DNA from: Gyrodactylus bullatarudis
Lineage: Eukaryota > Platyhelminthes > Monogenea > Gyrodactylidea > Gyrodactylidae
Reading direction: 5' to 3'
NCBI GenBank assembly: GCA_012064415.1
Contig: SSNU01000154.1
Location: 197,142-261,141, forward strand
DNA length: 64,000 nt
The notes beneath the pieces are model-generated. The model was not told the DNA's origin and searched no databases. It saw only the letters and a list, made by a program, of their open reading frames with translations. The translations under genes were made by a program, and so were the position numbers. Positions 11,801-26,800 of the stretch are shown here, one piece after another (the first letter of the stretch is position 1; every line of letters starts with the position of its first letter).

Positions 11801-14800
11801 GAAAATAGGCAAAAGTAACTCTACATCTTTTATTGAATTATGATTCAAATTTGTTTTTCATATGTTAAATTAGAGTTGACAGTTAAATTTACGCCAACAT
11901 TTTTGAATGAATTTTATTACGAGAAATTTATAAACATATTTTCTATTAAAAAATGTGAAAAAAAAACTTTAAAAATTCCTATTAAAACTATTTTTGCAAA
12001 AGAACTCGACTAATTTTGTTGGATTTTGAAGGATTTTAAGAAAGTGGAGAAAAGCAAGCAGGTGATGAACATATTTGATTCATATATGAAAATGAGTAAT
12101 AAAATTTCACTATTTAATATATTGCCTTTCCCTAATGAATAAAACATTTATAAAGCTCATGAAATTCTTATAGGAAAATCAATAATCTTAAGATAGACGA
12201 ATCACTTGAAATGAAATTTATTCTTGAATAACGATGAGAAAAATCATCTCTCGTTATTTATATATTCATTGATATCCGGGATGATTACATACCGAATAAT
12301 TTGCCCTTAAAATATGCATTGCACTCAAATAGTTGGAAATAAATAGAAAAATGAGTTCTCATTGAATTTTATTATCAGAATTGTGCTAACATATAAGGAT
12401 TCTAGGTATATATCTTCTCAACTAACTGCTTTTTGTATTTATAACAGCCTCTTTCAGAAATAACATAATAAACCGGAAGAGAGTCAATAGCCGAGCTCTC
12501 CAAATGGTGGTTAAGCTGAAATATTTGAATATGCGATTCAGGAGAATTATCTGCAAAAATACTGTATTTTTTCTTTTAAATAAGGATTAAATAAATAATC
12601 TAAACCTGCAACTTGTGGAAACATAAATTCAATTTAATGTTTTTCTTCAAAATCATTCTGGTTATTATCTAAACATATAACATCATGTGACTCCTACATT
12701 CTGAATAAATCTATTTTTATTCATCTCTCAAGATTGAATTGTGTGAATTTTTATAATTAAAATAATAATAACACTTTATTCTCTTAGATTATGACAATAT
12801 TTCGGAATTGAGTTCATCGAACTCGACAAACAAGAACCTGATCAATGAATGCATTTCCCTGGCCATGCCATCATCAGAAACCAATTGCATTGCAGAGAAA
12901 GATTCTTTTTTAGATCGTGGCTCGGAAAAAGCAAGGCCACCAGATACCAGTCTGAGAGATATCAAAGGACAAGGCGAAGAGTTATTACCAGAAGAATCAT
13001 CAAAATTAGTCATGAGTATGCTGAAGAGGAAGAAGAAACTTGTAGTAATTCCACAAGATCAAGTTCCCCTGGCAGATCTCGAGGACAAGGCATTGAATCA
13101 TCTGTCAGTTTTTCCTTATCTGTCAACTCCTCAGTCACAGACTTCAGTAGTGACGATGAATTCAAAGGAGAAGATCATACTCGAAGAGAAAGTTCAGTCG
13201 GAGGAATCTTCCGGCCGACCCTGTCTGAAAATTCAACAGAAGCCCAACTCCTTAGAGAGAAAGCCAGAAGACTCATTGACCAGCGAAGATTTGACCTCAA
13301 ATAAAAATGATATCCCAAAAATCTTGAATAGAATCCCTATTACAACTAGTGAGTAATCATTTCTATTTTATTTAGGATAAAATCGAAAGAAAAAAAAAGA
13401 AAAAGATTTTTAATTATACTAGTTTTAGCCTCATATTTTTATTATAATGACACGGGTAATTCTGAGATGGGGAGTTTTTCATTCATTGAGAACATTTTAT
13501 CTTGAGAACATTTTTCTTAGATTTTTGAGGCTCTTATAACTAATTACTATTAATTAATTAATTAATTAATTAAATAACAAAACAGTTAGTCAAGGCTTGG
13601 AATGTTAAAAGGTTAATAATATAGCCTCCATTGATACTATTTCCTATTCTATATTCATTATTTGTGTATATAGAATACACATTGTTAGATAAGGATCACA
13701 AAGATGACATTTATCCTCATGCAAAGTTATTATTACTGGTAGAAGAACAACTTTTCTCTCCAAATATATCTCTAATTTATCTGAAACACAACGCAGTGGA
13801 GCTACTAATCCTCTCTTGATTGATTTCTCCTCCTCTATCGCTCTCTATCTCTGTCTTGGCCTGTCCGATGATTTTTTTTAAAGTACACACCTCACACAAT
13901 GAGATGCCTTAAATTTTCATCAAATATTCAATCAATTTACTCACAAGATGACACACACTCTTCTCAAAATTCTTTTTTTTGGCATAACTAAAATATCCCT
14001 TCTATTGAATGGAAGGGATTATTATTAGAGGGGGGTAGATTGTTTAACTATAAAATTGATTCCTTTTCCCCTAATTTGTATGTTTCGGCATGCACGTGTC
14101 TTTTTCTTCTTTTTCCCCTTGGACATGAGAATAGAAAAGGTTTATCACCAAAAGATCATTATTATTTAGACAAAAATATTCAGATTTCCTAAAATTTTAT
14201 GCTTCATGGAGACATTAAATATCATTTTTGGTTTACCAAGATGAATTCTATAGATAATTCTCTCTGTTCATGCTATATTTATTAGATAAATAATCCATTA
14301 CTAGCTTGGACTTTTTTGCTAAAATCTGAAAATTCGATTTATAAAAACTGTTTTTTTATGTTATTAATATTCTAGAAATCTCTTGAGACGACTTTGATGA
14401 TATTATTTCTGTCAAATTTCTCGTGTCTGAGAATTAATAAACAAGTCTGCAAATACTAATAAAAGTTATTAAAAGACAAAATCTTCTGTGATGTACTCTG
14501 GAGTAAATATGTTGAAGATTTTTTGGAATCCTACTCAGGTTGCCCACGTTTATCATTTGAGGAAAAAAATTCTGAAAAAACTTTTCGAATTTCGATTTGT
14601 CGCCAAAATCCCATTTTTTCGAATTTGATAGTGAAAATGATTAAAAAATCAAAATTTGACTCAAAAACGTTGATAAGGTTATGCATTAGAGCAGATTCAG
14701 CATATTCGGCTTTCTTGTCTTATTTTTATCCTGAAAATCCACTTTTATCACACTTCCGCTTTAAATTCAATTAAAATTTTGAGATTAAAGTTCGAAAAAA

Positions 14801-17800
14801 TGGGAATTCGGGGCCAAATCGAAATTTGAAGTTACCATTTTTTTCATAAAAATAATTTTTTTTCAGAAATTTTTTCTTCAAATCATAAATGTGGGCAACT
14901 TGAGTAGGATTCCAAGAAATCTCTAACATATTCGAATTTTTCAAGAAAAAATCGAGGTTTTCGTAAAAATCATAGATTCCCATTTTCATATCAATTAGCT
15001 TCAAGATTATTTTTTTCTGTAAAAACAGATATGGTTTAATGTTGATGATGAAGAATTTTTTTCTTCACCCACAAATCCGTGCTGCCATTATCCGCATTTT
15101 TACACAGAAATTGAAGCGTCATGGTTCTCATGTTTCATATGTTTCATTAACGCTGAATCCTTCTTTATTACATTAAAGTATGATATGATGAAATTCCTGT
15201 CCATAATATGTTATCTAATTCAGAACAGGGTATCTATCTTATACATAATTGGGGGTCAATTCCAACTCCATTTTTATTTTGAATCTTCAATATCAAAATT
15301 ATCTTGTAATTAGCCAGGGTTCTCAATGAGAAAGCAATATTTCTTATTAGTACTGTAAGTTATTACAATTTTACAACTTTATTTTAAAGAAGTAATGTCA
15401 ATTTAAATTCAAACGTTTTTAATTTGAATACATTCATAATTTTGTTAATCTTATTACAGAAGCATAAAAGGATATTTTTGGAGTGTAATCATGTGGGATA
15501 ATGTTAAAATACTTGAGATTAATTTCATCATATCCATACTATGGATTCCGATTGGAGACGATTTTAGTAGTTTTGGAAATTTTGAGTGTATGGATCATGA
15601 AAAATCTTAAACTACCTACATTTGAATGATGAAACTGCTAACACATTTTTCGTCTGTATAAAGAAAAAAAAATTCTTGAAAAATAGTCGTTTTTAAAAAG
15701 ATTTTGGGATTCTTTCAAAAAGGAAATTGGCAATCTGTTTTCTGGAGTAGAAGTTGATCTAGTGCTTCAATCTGACTGAGGGGGTAGTGTTTTTCAGGAT
15801 CGAGAAACGGGAGTTATTACTAGTTTGATAGGGAGATCTAGACTGGCCTACTGTTGAAGATAAAGTTTGATGATGGCTGCGGTACGTCGGAGCCAGAGAG
15901 GGGGGCAAGCAGCTACAGAGCTGTGGTTTTTGCAGCATTGATTGATATGGAAATGGCTGCACCATTGTTAAACTTCTTAACACTTGATAAGGTTTATGAA
16001 GAAGACTCGTGAGAGTTTAGAAACAGAAAACAACATCGGAACCCTATTATACATGTAATAATGAAAAAAAGTTTACTCTTCCTTGCTTTCTATCAAGTGT
16101 ACATTTGAATATTAGATTACATGATTATTGTTATTATTACAAAAACTCGTTTTCCATATCACTATGGTGATTTGAAAATACACTAACCTTAATCATCTAC
16201 TTTGCTATTTCTTTCTTCTTCTTCTAATGCATTTTCTCTCTGATTGGTATTATTAAAAATCTGTATGCAATTCTATCTATCCAACCAACCAACCAACTCT
16301 CGAATGCATCTTTCATTTAGGTCATACGAATAATACTTTTCTCTTTTAGCTCCGAGTGAATTTGGAAAACTGCTGATCTTTTCTATTTCTTTTATTTCAT
16401 TCAGCTTGAAATCCTTACGAGTCCCAGTATTATTTTCTATAGAAAGAGAAAATCTCTTGCTTTTAAAAAGTAATTAATCAATTTAATAATTTTAATTAAT
16501 ACTCCTTCTGTATTCATTCAACATGATTCTGTAGTTTTGAGCCCGAGAAAATTATAATTTGGATTTTCACGAAGATGGAACTACTATTACGCCGTCTTCT
16601 AGTATTGTGGCCAATGTCTGTTGGAAGTCGAACAGTATTTAATAAAACCTAATATTCTGGAATTTTATAAGGATTCTTGGTGTGAAATTACCCCTCTTTC
16701 CGATGAGACTCGAAAATCCGTTATTTTGTTTTTTGAAATTTCATCTCATTACTTTTGACTTTAAAACTATTTTCGTTTGGTTCTAAACTCATAAGGAAGG
16801 TTAGAGAAGACAGACGTATATTATAGTGATAAACGTTATATTTCGCCGGGTCTATTCAGACTCTACCCCGGTAACATTTAAATACTATTACAATGCAAAA
16901 TATTCTCTGGCTTCCATTGGTCCATTTCGTGATTGTATTTTTAGGCCTCACTAGGGAGGGGTAAAGAGTTTCAACGTGAAAAACTCTGCTCACAACTAAT
17001 TATCTATTTCTGCCTTTTCATAAACTGATCAATTTTCTGCTGACCACGTCGTTTCTCTACGTCGTTTTCTCTTCACTTTTTCACAGCTTTTCTTGTCGGT
17101 AATTACAGGTTGGGTCATAATTAGATTATCAACTTCTGTTGACTTCTCGTTAGTTTCACTTTTATCCAACTCTGTGACTGTTACTGGGGCTGTACTTGGA
17201 ACTAGAATTGATTGATTATCGGCTTCAGCCAACTTCTCGTTGTTTTCATTATTGCATCGAGTTTCCTTTTGCGTAGAGGATAAAACTATTTAATCTTTAA
17301 GTTTTTCTGGAAATAGTCTATGCCTTAGATCTGATGCTGACATTAAAAATATGATTTTCTCAGCTATTTTTTTATTGCGAACCAAATTATTGATATCTCA
17401 GAAAGTGGGATAGATAAAGATCAATTTGGTAAGAAAAAATAATTTTTTCTGATCAAGTTCAGATCTCAGATCCTGGATCAAAAACAGGGTTGAAAAAATA
17501 TTTTAAAATAAATTCATCACAAAAAGTTTATTTGACAAGTTAGAGATTTCTAAGCTAAAAATCAGAATTTTTGAGGAAATTTGACCCTTACTTGTGTGAT
17601 CGGTCCAGCAAATCTGATCAGATCAAGAAGAAAAATGTTTTTTTCAACCCTGACTTGTTGATCGAAGATCATTCTGGATTCTGCTCTCGAAAAAACCAGT
17701 AAAGAAAAATTTTTCATCTTAGATCAGGTTTACTTTCAAGTATTTTGATTTTAATTCAAATATAAATTTTTTCTTTTCATTAGTTTTCATTTCATTCCAA

Positions 17801-20800
17801 AAATTCATTTAAAAATTGAAATTCAATGGTATTTTTGTCCTTAAAAAAATAAATAATGAAAAGCATACTTATGAGTAAATATACAAATTAATGAAAATTG
17901 ATTTTTAATCAAAAATAAAAATTCATTTCTGTCTTTAGACCACTTCGAAGCCCATGATAAATTGCGTTTTTAATTTAAAATTGAAGGAAATTCAATATTA
18001 GGCTGTTTGAATCCCATTTTTCTATCTTAATTTTCACAATATACTTTCAACAAAATTTATCGAATAAGTGAATTAAGTTTTCAACAGAATTCAGATTAAG
18101 GTTTTAGCTTGAAAGCTTTTTTGAGTTGTCAGCCTGTTGTTTCTAAACAAGCTTACAGTCTAAAGAGATTAAAGAAAAAATTACAGCAGCTGAAGACGAA
18201 GATGAGTTCACAGCCAGATAATTTGAAGCCTGTTTTTTTTCTCTGAGAAAATTTCGATGTCTTTTGGCATCAATTGAAGCTTTCAGCAATTATTTATTTC
18301 TTAATCTCTCATATTGTGAAGATTCTTGATATTTTCAAGCTGAGTAAAAATATAAAACTAGTGAATCTGAATTTGCTCTAAAAATTTAATGAGAAAATCT
18401 TTTTGATGGTCTTTTGATTTCTCTAAAAAAATCTTTTATTGTTATTGTCCTTGTCCCCAGATCAATATTTCTCACAATTTTGAAGTTCTCTAAAATTTCT
18501 AATAATTGATCTTCAGATCTCAAAATTTCTTAATCTTTAATTTAATTCCTTATTTTTATGTTTTTGTCTTCAATTTTGTTAAAAAATGAATAGTTTCTTG
18601 GTTTCGGCATATGCAAAGACTATTTCCAGAACAGCTTTTATATGGTTCATAATTCAAAGTTTTGGGGGCGGAAAAAGATGTCATTCTATGGTTAAAAAAC
18701 GTCAAAACTCTCCAATAAATAGCAGAAATGGAGAGAAAAGTGAAAAAGCTTACATCGGCCAGAGAAGTTGAAGATTGTATGAGTAATTTTTCTGAACACA
18801 TAGATTTGATTTGATTACGTTAATAAAGAATTTCTCTTTCACCCAAAAATCTCTGCTGTCATCTCCAGGATTTTTGTAAGGAATAGAAAAATTCAAAATT
18901 GAGGCAGTATGATTTTCCTGTTTAAGATGTCTTGTAAAGCAGTCAGATTACTGATGATTTGGAGTTATCTACCATAAGAAGAGCTCTTCCTGGTGCTTCT
19001 TAACCTTGTTAGGACTCAAGTGTGAAAAGTCAATCTTTATCCATTTAAGTTTCTAAGGAAAATCCATGTATAAAATAGGACTCAAAACTCTTCAAATTTG
19101 TCTAGAGTATTTAAAAGATTTACGTTTCAAGCGATAATTCCCGAATGTTAATACCATCTAAAATAATGAAGAAAAATTTTTATTTTTATTCCCTCTAATT
19201 ATCTTTTAAATAGGGAATAGTATTGTATTTATACATTCATTGCTTTGTTAATTAATAGTCTTCCACTTTTCGGATCTGTATTTTTTACTCGATCATGTCC
19301 TGATTAACTACCATGAGTAAATGTCTCTTTGGTCCAGTGTGATTTGTGATTTTTTTTAAAATTCACAATCATTCCCATTGTTTTACGTACGTATTTCTCT
19401 AAACAAGAATTCTTTTAGACGTTCACATTTTTTAATTTGTGTCATGTGAAGTGTTTTCCATCGCAATATTTCTGTAGTATTTTCTTACAGACATTCGTTT
19501 TTCTTTTCATTTGTAAGGAAAAAATTACCTGGCATTCTCTGCACTGATTAAGGGAATATTTGCGAAGTCTAATCTGAAATCTTGAAAAAGATTTATCTTT
19601 TATTTGATTTCTCGATTCTTAAAGATTGAATTTCGTTATTCTCCTACAAGAACATGTGAGTTTCTCAAGATTTCAAATACAGATGAGAAATAGCTAATGT
19701 TTCAAAAAATTCAATACCCGAATCCTGTAACGAATTGAGCCTATGAGTTGGTAGAAATCTGACTGAAATTAGATACTCTTTTGAATTTCAAAAATGCGTA
19801 TTATTTCGGTTTGTAAACGGTTTCAAGTTCATAGAATAAACAAAACTCTAGAACCAAAAGGTCGAATTTGGCCATAAAAGCTGAGAAAATTGAATAACTT
19901 CCAATTATCAAAAAGATAAATGACCCAGAATCACAAGATTAAACTTTTTGAATTTCAAAAAATCGTCATTTCCATTACGGGGTTCTAAAAATAGTCGTCT
20001 TTCTGGCTATCCACAGAAATATTGGGTATACTGTAAAAATAGTAAATTCTAATAGTTTCCCAGCAATATATATAACTCTTTTTTCAAAAAAACAAAAAAT
20101 TTTAAAATTAATTAACTTGGCTGTCAAATCTCATGCAAAGAAATCTGTGCATTGAGTTTTTCCGAGCAAACTATTTTATAAACCTTATATAAAGCCACTC
20201 TTGATGAATTTGGGAATTCATAAATTTTACAAAAATCTCAGGTTTCTAAATTTTTTAAAGATGTTTTGGTAACCAATAAAAAATTTCGCTTTCAATGATT
20301 CGAAAATAACCATTTTTGTAAAAATTCGGAGAACTGGTCAATGGGGTGTAAGAGGTATCAAACTTTACTTTTATTCTTATTCATATTTTTGAAGAAAATT
20401 TTGGATCATTCTAATTTATCAATTAACAAGCAGGTCGAAAAATAAGAAGTAGACTTTCGCACGTAAATGTATTGTTTCCTTAAATTTCTACGAACATTTT
20501 AGGTCTTCTTGTCTATTGGGGATCCAGAAAACGTAACGTTATATTCCTTTCAGACCTCGAGATCAACAAGATTAAAAAAAAATTTTGGAAACTTCATGAC
20601 TGTTTTCTCTTCATTACTCAAGTAGTATTTTTCTTTTGTTAAAAATGATCTCAACGAAAAACTTGATTATTTTCTCACCAATCATTATTTGATCTCCATT
20701 TTAATACATCTATCATGATTACTTTTTAGCATTAGTTGGTAGTTTAGCTTAAATAAATCAAAAATATGAAACAGTAATTCATACATGTGTGAATTGAACA

Positions 20801-23800
20801 TTAGAGCACTGCTCATAGAGAAATTACATTACCATCTCTTTTTTTCATGAGCTAATGAAAAAATCATAGTAGAGTAATGCACTCTTATCAATTATATACA
20901 TAATTATTTGTAGATATGGAAGAATTATAATTAGCTATACTGATATTGAGCATGTAGAGTGTAAATTTCTATAGTTGTGATGTACTTTTTTCATGTAACT
21001 ACAAGTGCACTGCATACCTTCTCAGTCTCTCGCTAGTAAATCTGAAATAATACTTGTATTCTGATCACGAAATAATAATTTACTTACACTTTTATTGTCA
21101 TTTTTTAAATAATATTCTTGACATCATTTTGCTCAAATATCAAATTTCTGGGATAAATACTAGGCTTTATTTATCTTAATTTAAATTAAAAAAAAACATT
21201 TTCTATCCATTATTTTGAAATGCAATTGTGGATCAGTTTTAGTTATGGAAAGAATCTCCAGAGAAAAATAATAATTCTTCTAGTTAATCTAAACCTAATT
21301 TACATGAAGATGAGAATTTACCATTTTTACAAAACACTCGATATTTTTTTCCGGATTCTCAGAAGAAAAAATAATATTTTTAATTCTAAAACGAAAAGAG
21401 TTAATTAGATGTTGATTTTCGAAAAGAATTCAATATGACCAAAATTAGGCCGTTTTTCGAATTTCGAAAATGCATCAAATTTCCACTTTTTCAACTTTTG
21501 AACTCAAAATTTTTATCGATTTTGATGATTCAGAAATCGAACCATTTGAATTTTTCGATTATCACGAAGGCAAATTATCCAAAATCTCGAAGTTTAACTT
21601 TTTCTCGGAAACAGTACAATCTTCGTTATATCTATGGCCAAATTCGAATTCTTCGTCTAATGTTGATCCCAAATATCGGTGCTTAACTGCTTCGAATCAT
21701 CGAAATCGATGAAAATTTTGGACTTAAAAGTTGAAAAAGTGAAAATTCGCTACATTCTCGAATAACGGCCTAATTTTCGGAATTTTTCCGAATATCTTAT
21801 TAGCTCATTTCGTTTCAGAATTCGAACAATTATTCTTTTCTGTCAATCCGGAGATATAAATATCAAGTTTTTTGTAAGAATATAGTAAATTCTCATCTTC
21901 ATGTCAACTAGGTTTTAGTAGGTTTGACAAATTGTCAAAATTTTATTTTTTGGAAAAATTTTGTCACTTCCACTGCTCTTCCTGAGATTTTTTCATAGAT
22001 TTTCTTTTTTTGCTTGATTGGAAAAAAACGTTTTAAATAGAAAAACAAACAATTCTAGTACATTTATTGTGAAAATTAGCATACACGGCATTTGCTGGAA
22101 TATGCCCAGCTAATCTCTTGTTAAGATATTAAAGGTCACAATTATTTGATCACAGCATGTGTGAAAAGTTAACCTTAGTCATGTTTATCTTGATATGTGT
22201 AACCTGAAAAAAGGTTCTCGCGTTCCCATAGTCAGTCCTTATTGGTGATGATGTTTTTAAAATGCCTTCATTCATCATACCTGTATTAATTTTGAACAAA
22301 ATAACACAAAGTTATGTCTTGTACATGTAGGAATGTAAACATTGAATCTTTGAAAGAAGCACAACATTCTATTAGTCTTGATTCAATTCTTTTCAAGTGA
22401 TGAATTTTGATCTTGATCAGTTAGTTTGGTGGTCATTTTTACTCTAACCCTTAACGTCAGGATTTTGAAAATATATCAATCAAGATTATAGGAAGATAGC
22501 TGAAGATTTCTCTCATAGTTTTGGAGCCAAGAAATGTCTATTTCAACCTTTAATATCTTTTAAATCCGAACTCAGGAAAATTATCATCGTCAGTATATAA
22601 AAGAACTTTTTGGAGATATATATATTTTGTTAGTTGAATGATTTTAAGAAATAGTAAATGAATTAAAGTCCCTGTAATTTAACTCTTGTATAAAGTTCAT
22701 AAGAATACGACAAGAAGTTCTACACGCATTATGTAATAATAAAGAAATACATACTATTGTTGAATATTGTTGGCAATTGCATTGGGAATGAATTTATTTT
22801 GCTTCTAAAGAACATTTTCACTGGGAAAAGAACATTTTGTGTTACATTTGATTGACAAGATTTTCCCCAACTTTTCTACCTGCATCGGTGTTCACAAAAA
22901 TTTCTCCTCCTAGCCTCTGGTGGTGGGGATTTTTTAAATCTTTCTAAATGAATGACTTTAGTCGATGCGTAATCTTGAAAAAAAATATCTAGGCTAAGCA
23001 AAAAGTATCGATAAAATATCAAGAAAATATATTTAATCTAAATGAAATGACCAACATTTGTATTCTACTCATACACGGGGAGTTGATCTCGGTAATTTCA
23101 AAAAATTCCTTCAAAATTAACAAGATTATAAGACCTTTAGTAGGAAATGATAATTTAACCTCTATTTGGAATTCTTTGATCAAATATAGGATTTAGATTT
23201 TAGAATCAACTAAAACATTGGTTTTTGGTCCATGTTTGAAATCGAAAATTTACATGAATAACTGGATCTTAGGCATCTCGAGAATCAACGCATACTTTTA
23301 ATCAGTTTTGCTCTATTCTATTTGCTCTATAGAGAAAATTTTTTCACTTCCACTACTTCGATTTCACCAATGACGAAATTCATTGTTTCATTTCATAGAT
23401 TTCATCTCAAAATATAGATAATCAATCAATATGAAGTTCGGAATCTATCGATTTTCAAAATAGGACTTGATATTAAAAAAAAAGTATTTTAGATAGTAGA
23501 TTTAGGTGGTAAGTCTTTTATTGTCTCTAATTCGATGTCTTTTGCCTTAGAGAAAAGACTCAGCGTGTATAGAATTTAAAAGCAAGTAAAGAAACAGTCC
23601 AAGCATGTATCCATCGTCTTTATTGACCCTGATTCGATTCTTGGCTCCAGTATACGTGTCTATGTCTGCCATACAATGTATACATGTATACATGTTTGGA
23701 TCATTTCTTTACTCTTAAACACTATGTGCAATAGGATCTAGACCAAAAATTTTGTGCTGATTTCAGTAATTATATTTTCTCAAGTTAAAAAATAATAATT

Positions 23801-26800
23801 GAAGTTATACAGTCATTTACACTGATGATGACGCAATAGTTGAATTAGTTTCATGGTAAATGTATTAATAGCTATTTTTCAATTTTAATCTCTCAAATTC
23901 GGATTTTTCAATTTATCTCAAAAACCAAACACAATTTAGAGAATATAATTACAGATCTGAAATCAACACAAAATGTTTGGATCAAGATTCTATTGCAAAC
24001 ATTTTCTAAAAGTGTCCTAGTGAGTTATTAATGTTAAAATACCCAAAAAGCCTAGAATTTTTGTTGTAGATAGATTCTACTTGTATAAACATATATTTTG
24101 AAGCCCATCAGTAAATGCATTGTATCTGCTAAATTGAAATACAGTATTTTCTTCCGAAATCCCTCCCTTTGTAAATTTGAATTGAAAAGTTTGCCAAGAG
24201 GCTTTACTGTATTTCAATCGAATGCAGATTAATTATTCTTATGCTAATGTAATAAATTCTCATGTACTTTGTAGATTGGTTTGTTTCAATCCTACTTTTT
24301 TATTTCCTCTGTATAATTCTTATGGAAATTCGTATCGCTTTTTTCATCCTTCGTGTATTTAAGAATTTCCATTATTTTTAATACAAAATCTTTTATCCAA
24401 TTTTTCGTAGTTTTTCTCTCCTTATACTTGTAATTGTAGAATTCCAGCATGAGGCGTACTTTTTCCCTTCTCCAAAGTTCTTTTACTCCCCCCTCTCTCT
24501 TTATTCTGTATTGTACAATCCATGGAAATAAAAAAGCATATAATGGCTGCAAAAGAAATGAATATGCGGATAAAATCAAGGGGTAGAAGGGGGTAACCAT
24601 AAAAAAGTCCATATACTTTTGGTTATGGGGATAAGGAACACGTGAAGTTCTCTCTCCTGAATCATAAAAACATAATTTATTCTCGAATTTTAATAGTTCA
24701 CTGTATATCTATATATGAAGAATTCATAATTACTATTGCTATTAAATTAAAAAAAAAACATTGTTGATCAATTATTCTTAATGGTTCTATTTAACATGAT
24801 TACGTAAGAATTCCTTCCTTTAAAAGTATATGTTAATTAAAATTTCAATTGTTTTAGCCCTTGTCAAGGATCCTGAAGATGACGTTGATGGTACACCATT
24901 ACCGCCGCCGCCTACTAGACCTATTTCTGTCATTGATTATGAAGAGGTTGAGAAGGAAATTGAGGAAGAGTTCACCGACAGAGAAAGAACTCCCACAAAA
25001 GAGCCACTTGAACAAGCCAGTGATATTCCTCAATCGATTGAAATAAAGTGAGTCTTGATTCATTGATAAGTTTACTAGCAATAGTTAAGGTTACAATATT
25101 GGAAAATTTTCCAAGTCTCTCTATATTAAAAGTTGGCTTGTCTATTACTCGATTTGCTAATACGCTGATTACGAATCCACAGTTGATATTACGCAATTAG
25201 TTTTATTTCACGAATTATCGACCCAAAATTGGGTCCTTTTTTGATCCGAAAAATAACTATCATCAAAACTTTAGCATATAGAGTTCAGGCGTTTACATAT
25301 TTGAATTCTACTGGTATAATTATTCAGTTATCCCACTTTCTATCTATGACCCTAGGTTTTCAAAAAAACGTTTAAAAAATTTATTTCTTAAAATCAATTT
25401 TGATCTTTTAGGAGATTAATAGAATTCTTATGCTTGGTAAACAAAGTATTTTCTTTAAAGGCACTAAAGTATTTGAAGGGTTGAGACAAATGGGTGAACG
25501 ATGGCAAAGAATTACAATCTTGTTTCAATAAAATTAATAATGATCATTTCATTTCATCATAGGAAAAGAAGAAAGTTAACTTCGGAAAATTCCCTGCCCC
25601 TGCCACCTAGTCCAAATGAATTTGAATTAGCGATTTTGGAGCAATATCGTCTTTCACAAAACTCCCTGAATAGCCAGTTGATAACATCCAGTTCATCTAA
25701 TGCTACCTCCACAACCATATATGATAATGCCTCTCCAAATCCATTCTGTGTCAAGAATGATGAACAGTTTACGGAGACCAAAAGCGAAGAAAAATGCGAC
25801 GAAATCACTCAGAACAAAATTGAAATTGAAGGTAAGAAGGCATGTATTGTGAAGCAGATTGTTTCTCCTCGATCGAGAAATTTTACAAAATTACCGACTC
25901 CAACAAAGATTCCTGAGAAAAGTTTAAAGTTACCATCAAAAATCGCTCAAATACCCGTAAGTTTTATGAAATTACAAAGTAATTCATCTCAAATAACTCT
26001 TTACACTTTTAGAAGACAACTGGACTGTCTGAGCCAAAGACGATCCGAATACCTGAAAAGAAAGTAATTAGTGAAAGTACACCTTCCAGTCGATCATCGA
26101 GTATCCAAGCGAAGCAGAGATCAGAGACAGGAATAACTAGATTACCAACTTCAAGAACCATCACTAATCTCAAGAGTCCAAAGCCGGTAAACCAACCAAC
26201 GGCAACCATTCAGAAGAAGGTTGCTCAAAGTCTTCCAACATCACCAAAATCCTCAGGTTATGCTACAAGAAGGGTATCAGAAACAACCACAGCATTGCCT
26301 ACAAAGCCAGTCAGCAGGCTGCCCAATATAAGCTCTATTAATAAGAATGAGCCAAAATCGGCTACTCAAATTAGTTCATTGAAGCCCCCTCCAACAGTTA
26401 CTCCCACAATTAAAGCTAAAGCAATCACTTCTCCTGTCAAGAGACTGACAAAACCTATTGAATCTCATTCGAAAATAATTAGACCCATTACTCCATCCAA
26501 GTACAACTCAAATAACAAACCAGAGAACATAGAGGTGAATTTATAATATGATAGAATATTAAGTAATATCGTCACATCCTATAGGAAATAGAAAAGTTAT
26601 TTTTTAAACATGAATACACTTGATATATCTAGTAAATTTTCAAAATTCTACTTGTGAGTATAACTATTAATTTATATAATTTATTCGTTGAAAATTTATT
26701 CCTTAAAAAAATGTTTCTCTTTACACTTTTTACTACATTCTCAAAATCAGATATGATTATTTATCATTGATTACTTTGTACATAGTAAGGGGGACAAATT

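Larger units (their letters stand above)
9965..12787 (+). other. Gene 1 intron between exons c and d
   Basis: This is a 2.8-kb intron with a decayed foldback piece (10144-10430), a TTAA-element copy (10547-about 10965) and a GT microsatellite at 11295-11308. The rest is AT-rich with no recognisable structure. Confidence 0.65.
13349..24857 (+). other. 11.5-kb gene 1 intron between exons d and e
   Basis: The flanking exons join in phase across this interval. Inside are a TTAA tetranucleotide tract, foldback pieces at 14510-15002 and 20195-20470, a complete foldback at 21290-21915 and two minus-strand open segments (17029-17283 and 24292-24612). A GC-richer patch at 15770-15990 has broken frames on both strands and is probably an old element. 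No additional in-phase exon was recognised. Confidence 0.6.

Noticed and set aside
15759..15983. Minus-strand Ser/Pro-rich frame in a GC-richer patch
   Set aside because: No splice sites or start context support it, and the opposite strand is equally open in pieces. It is likely an old inserted sequence.
18556..18801. Opposed open frames on both strands
   Set aside because: A short word here (CTGCTATTTATTGGAGAGTT on the minus strand) recurs at 54606-54625, so this is probably repeat-derived and not a gene. No protein family is recognised.
21435..21712. Two overlapping plus-strand frames of about 80 codons
   Set aside because: They are inside the complete foldback at 21290-21915; the low-stop stretch comes from repeated TCGAA-type words, not coding.
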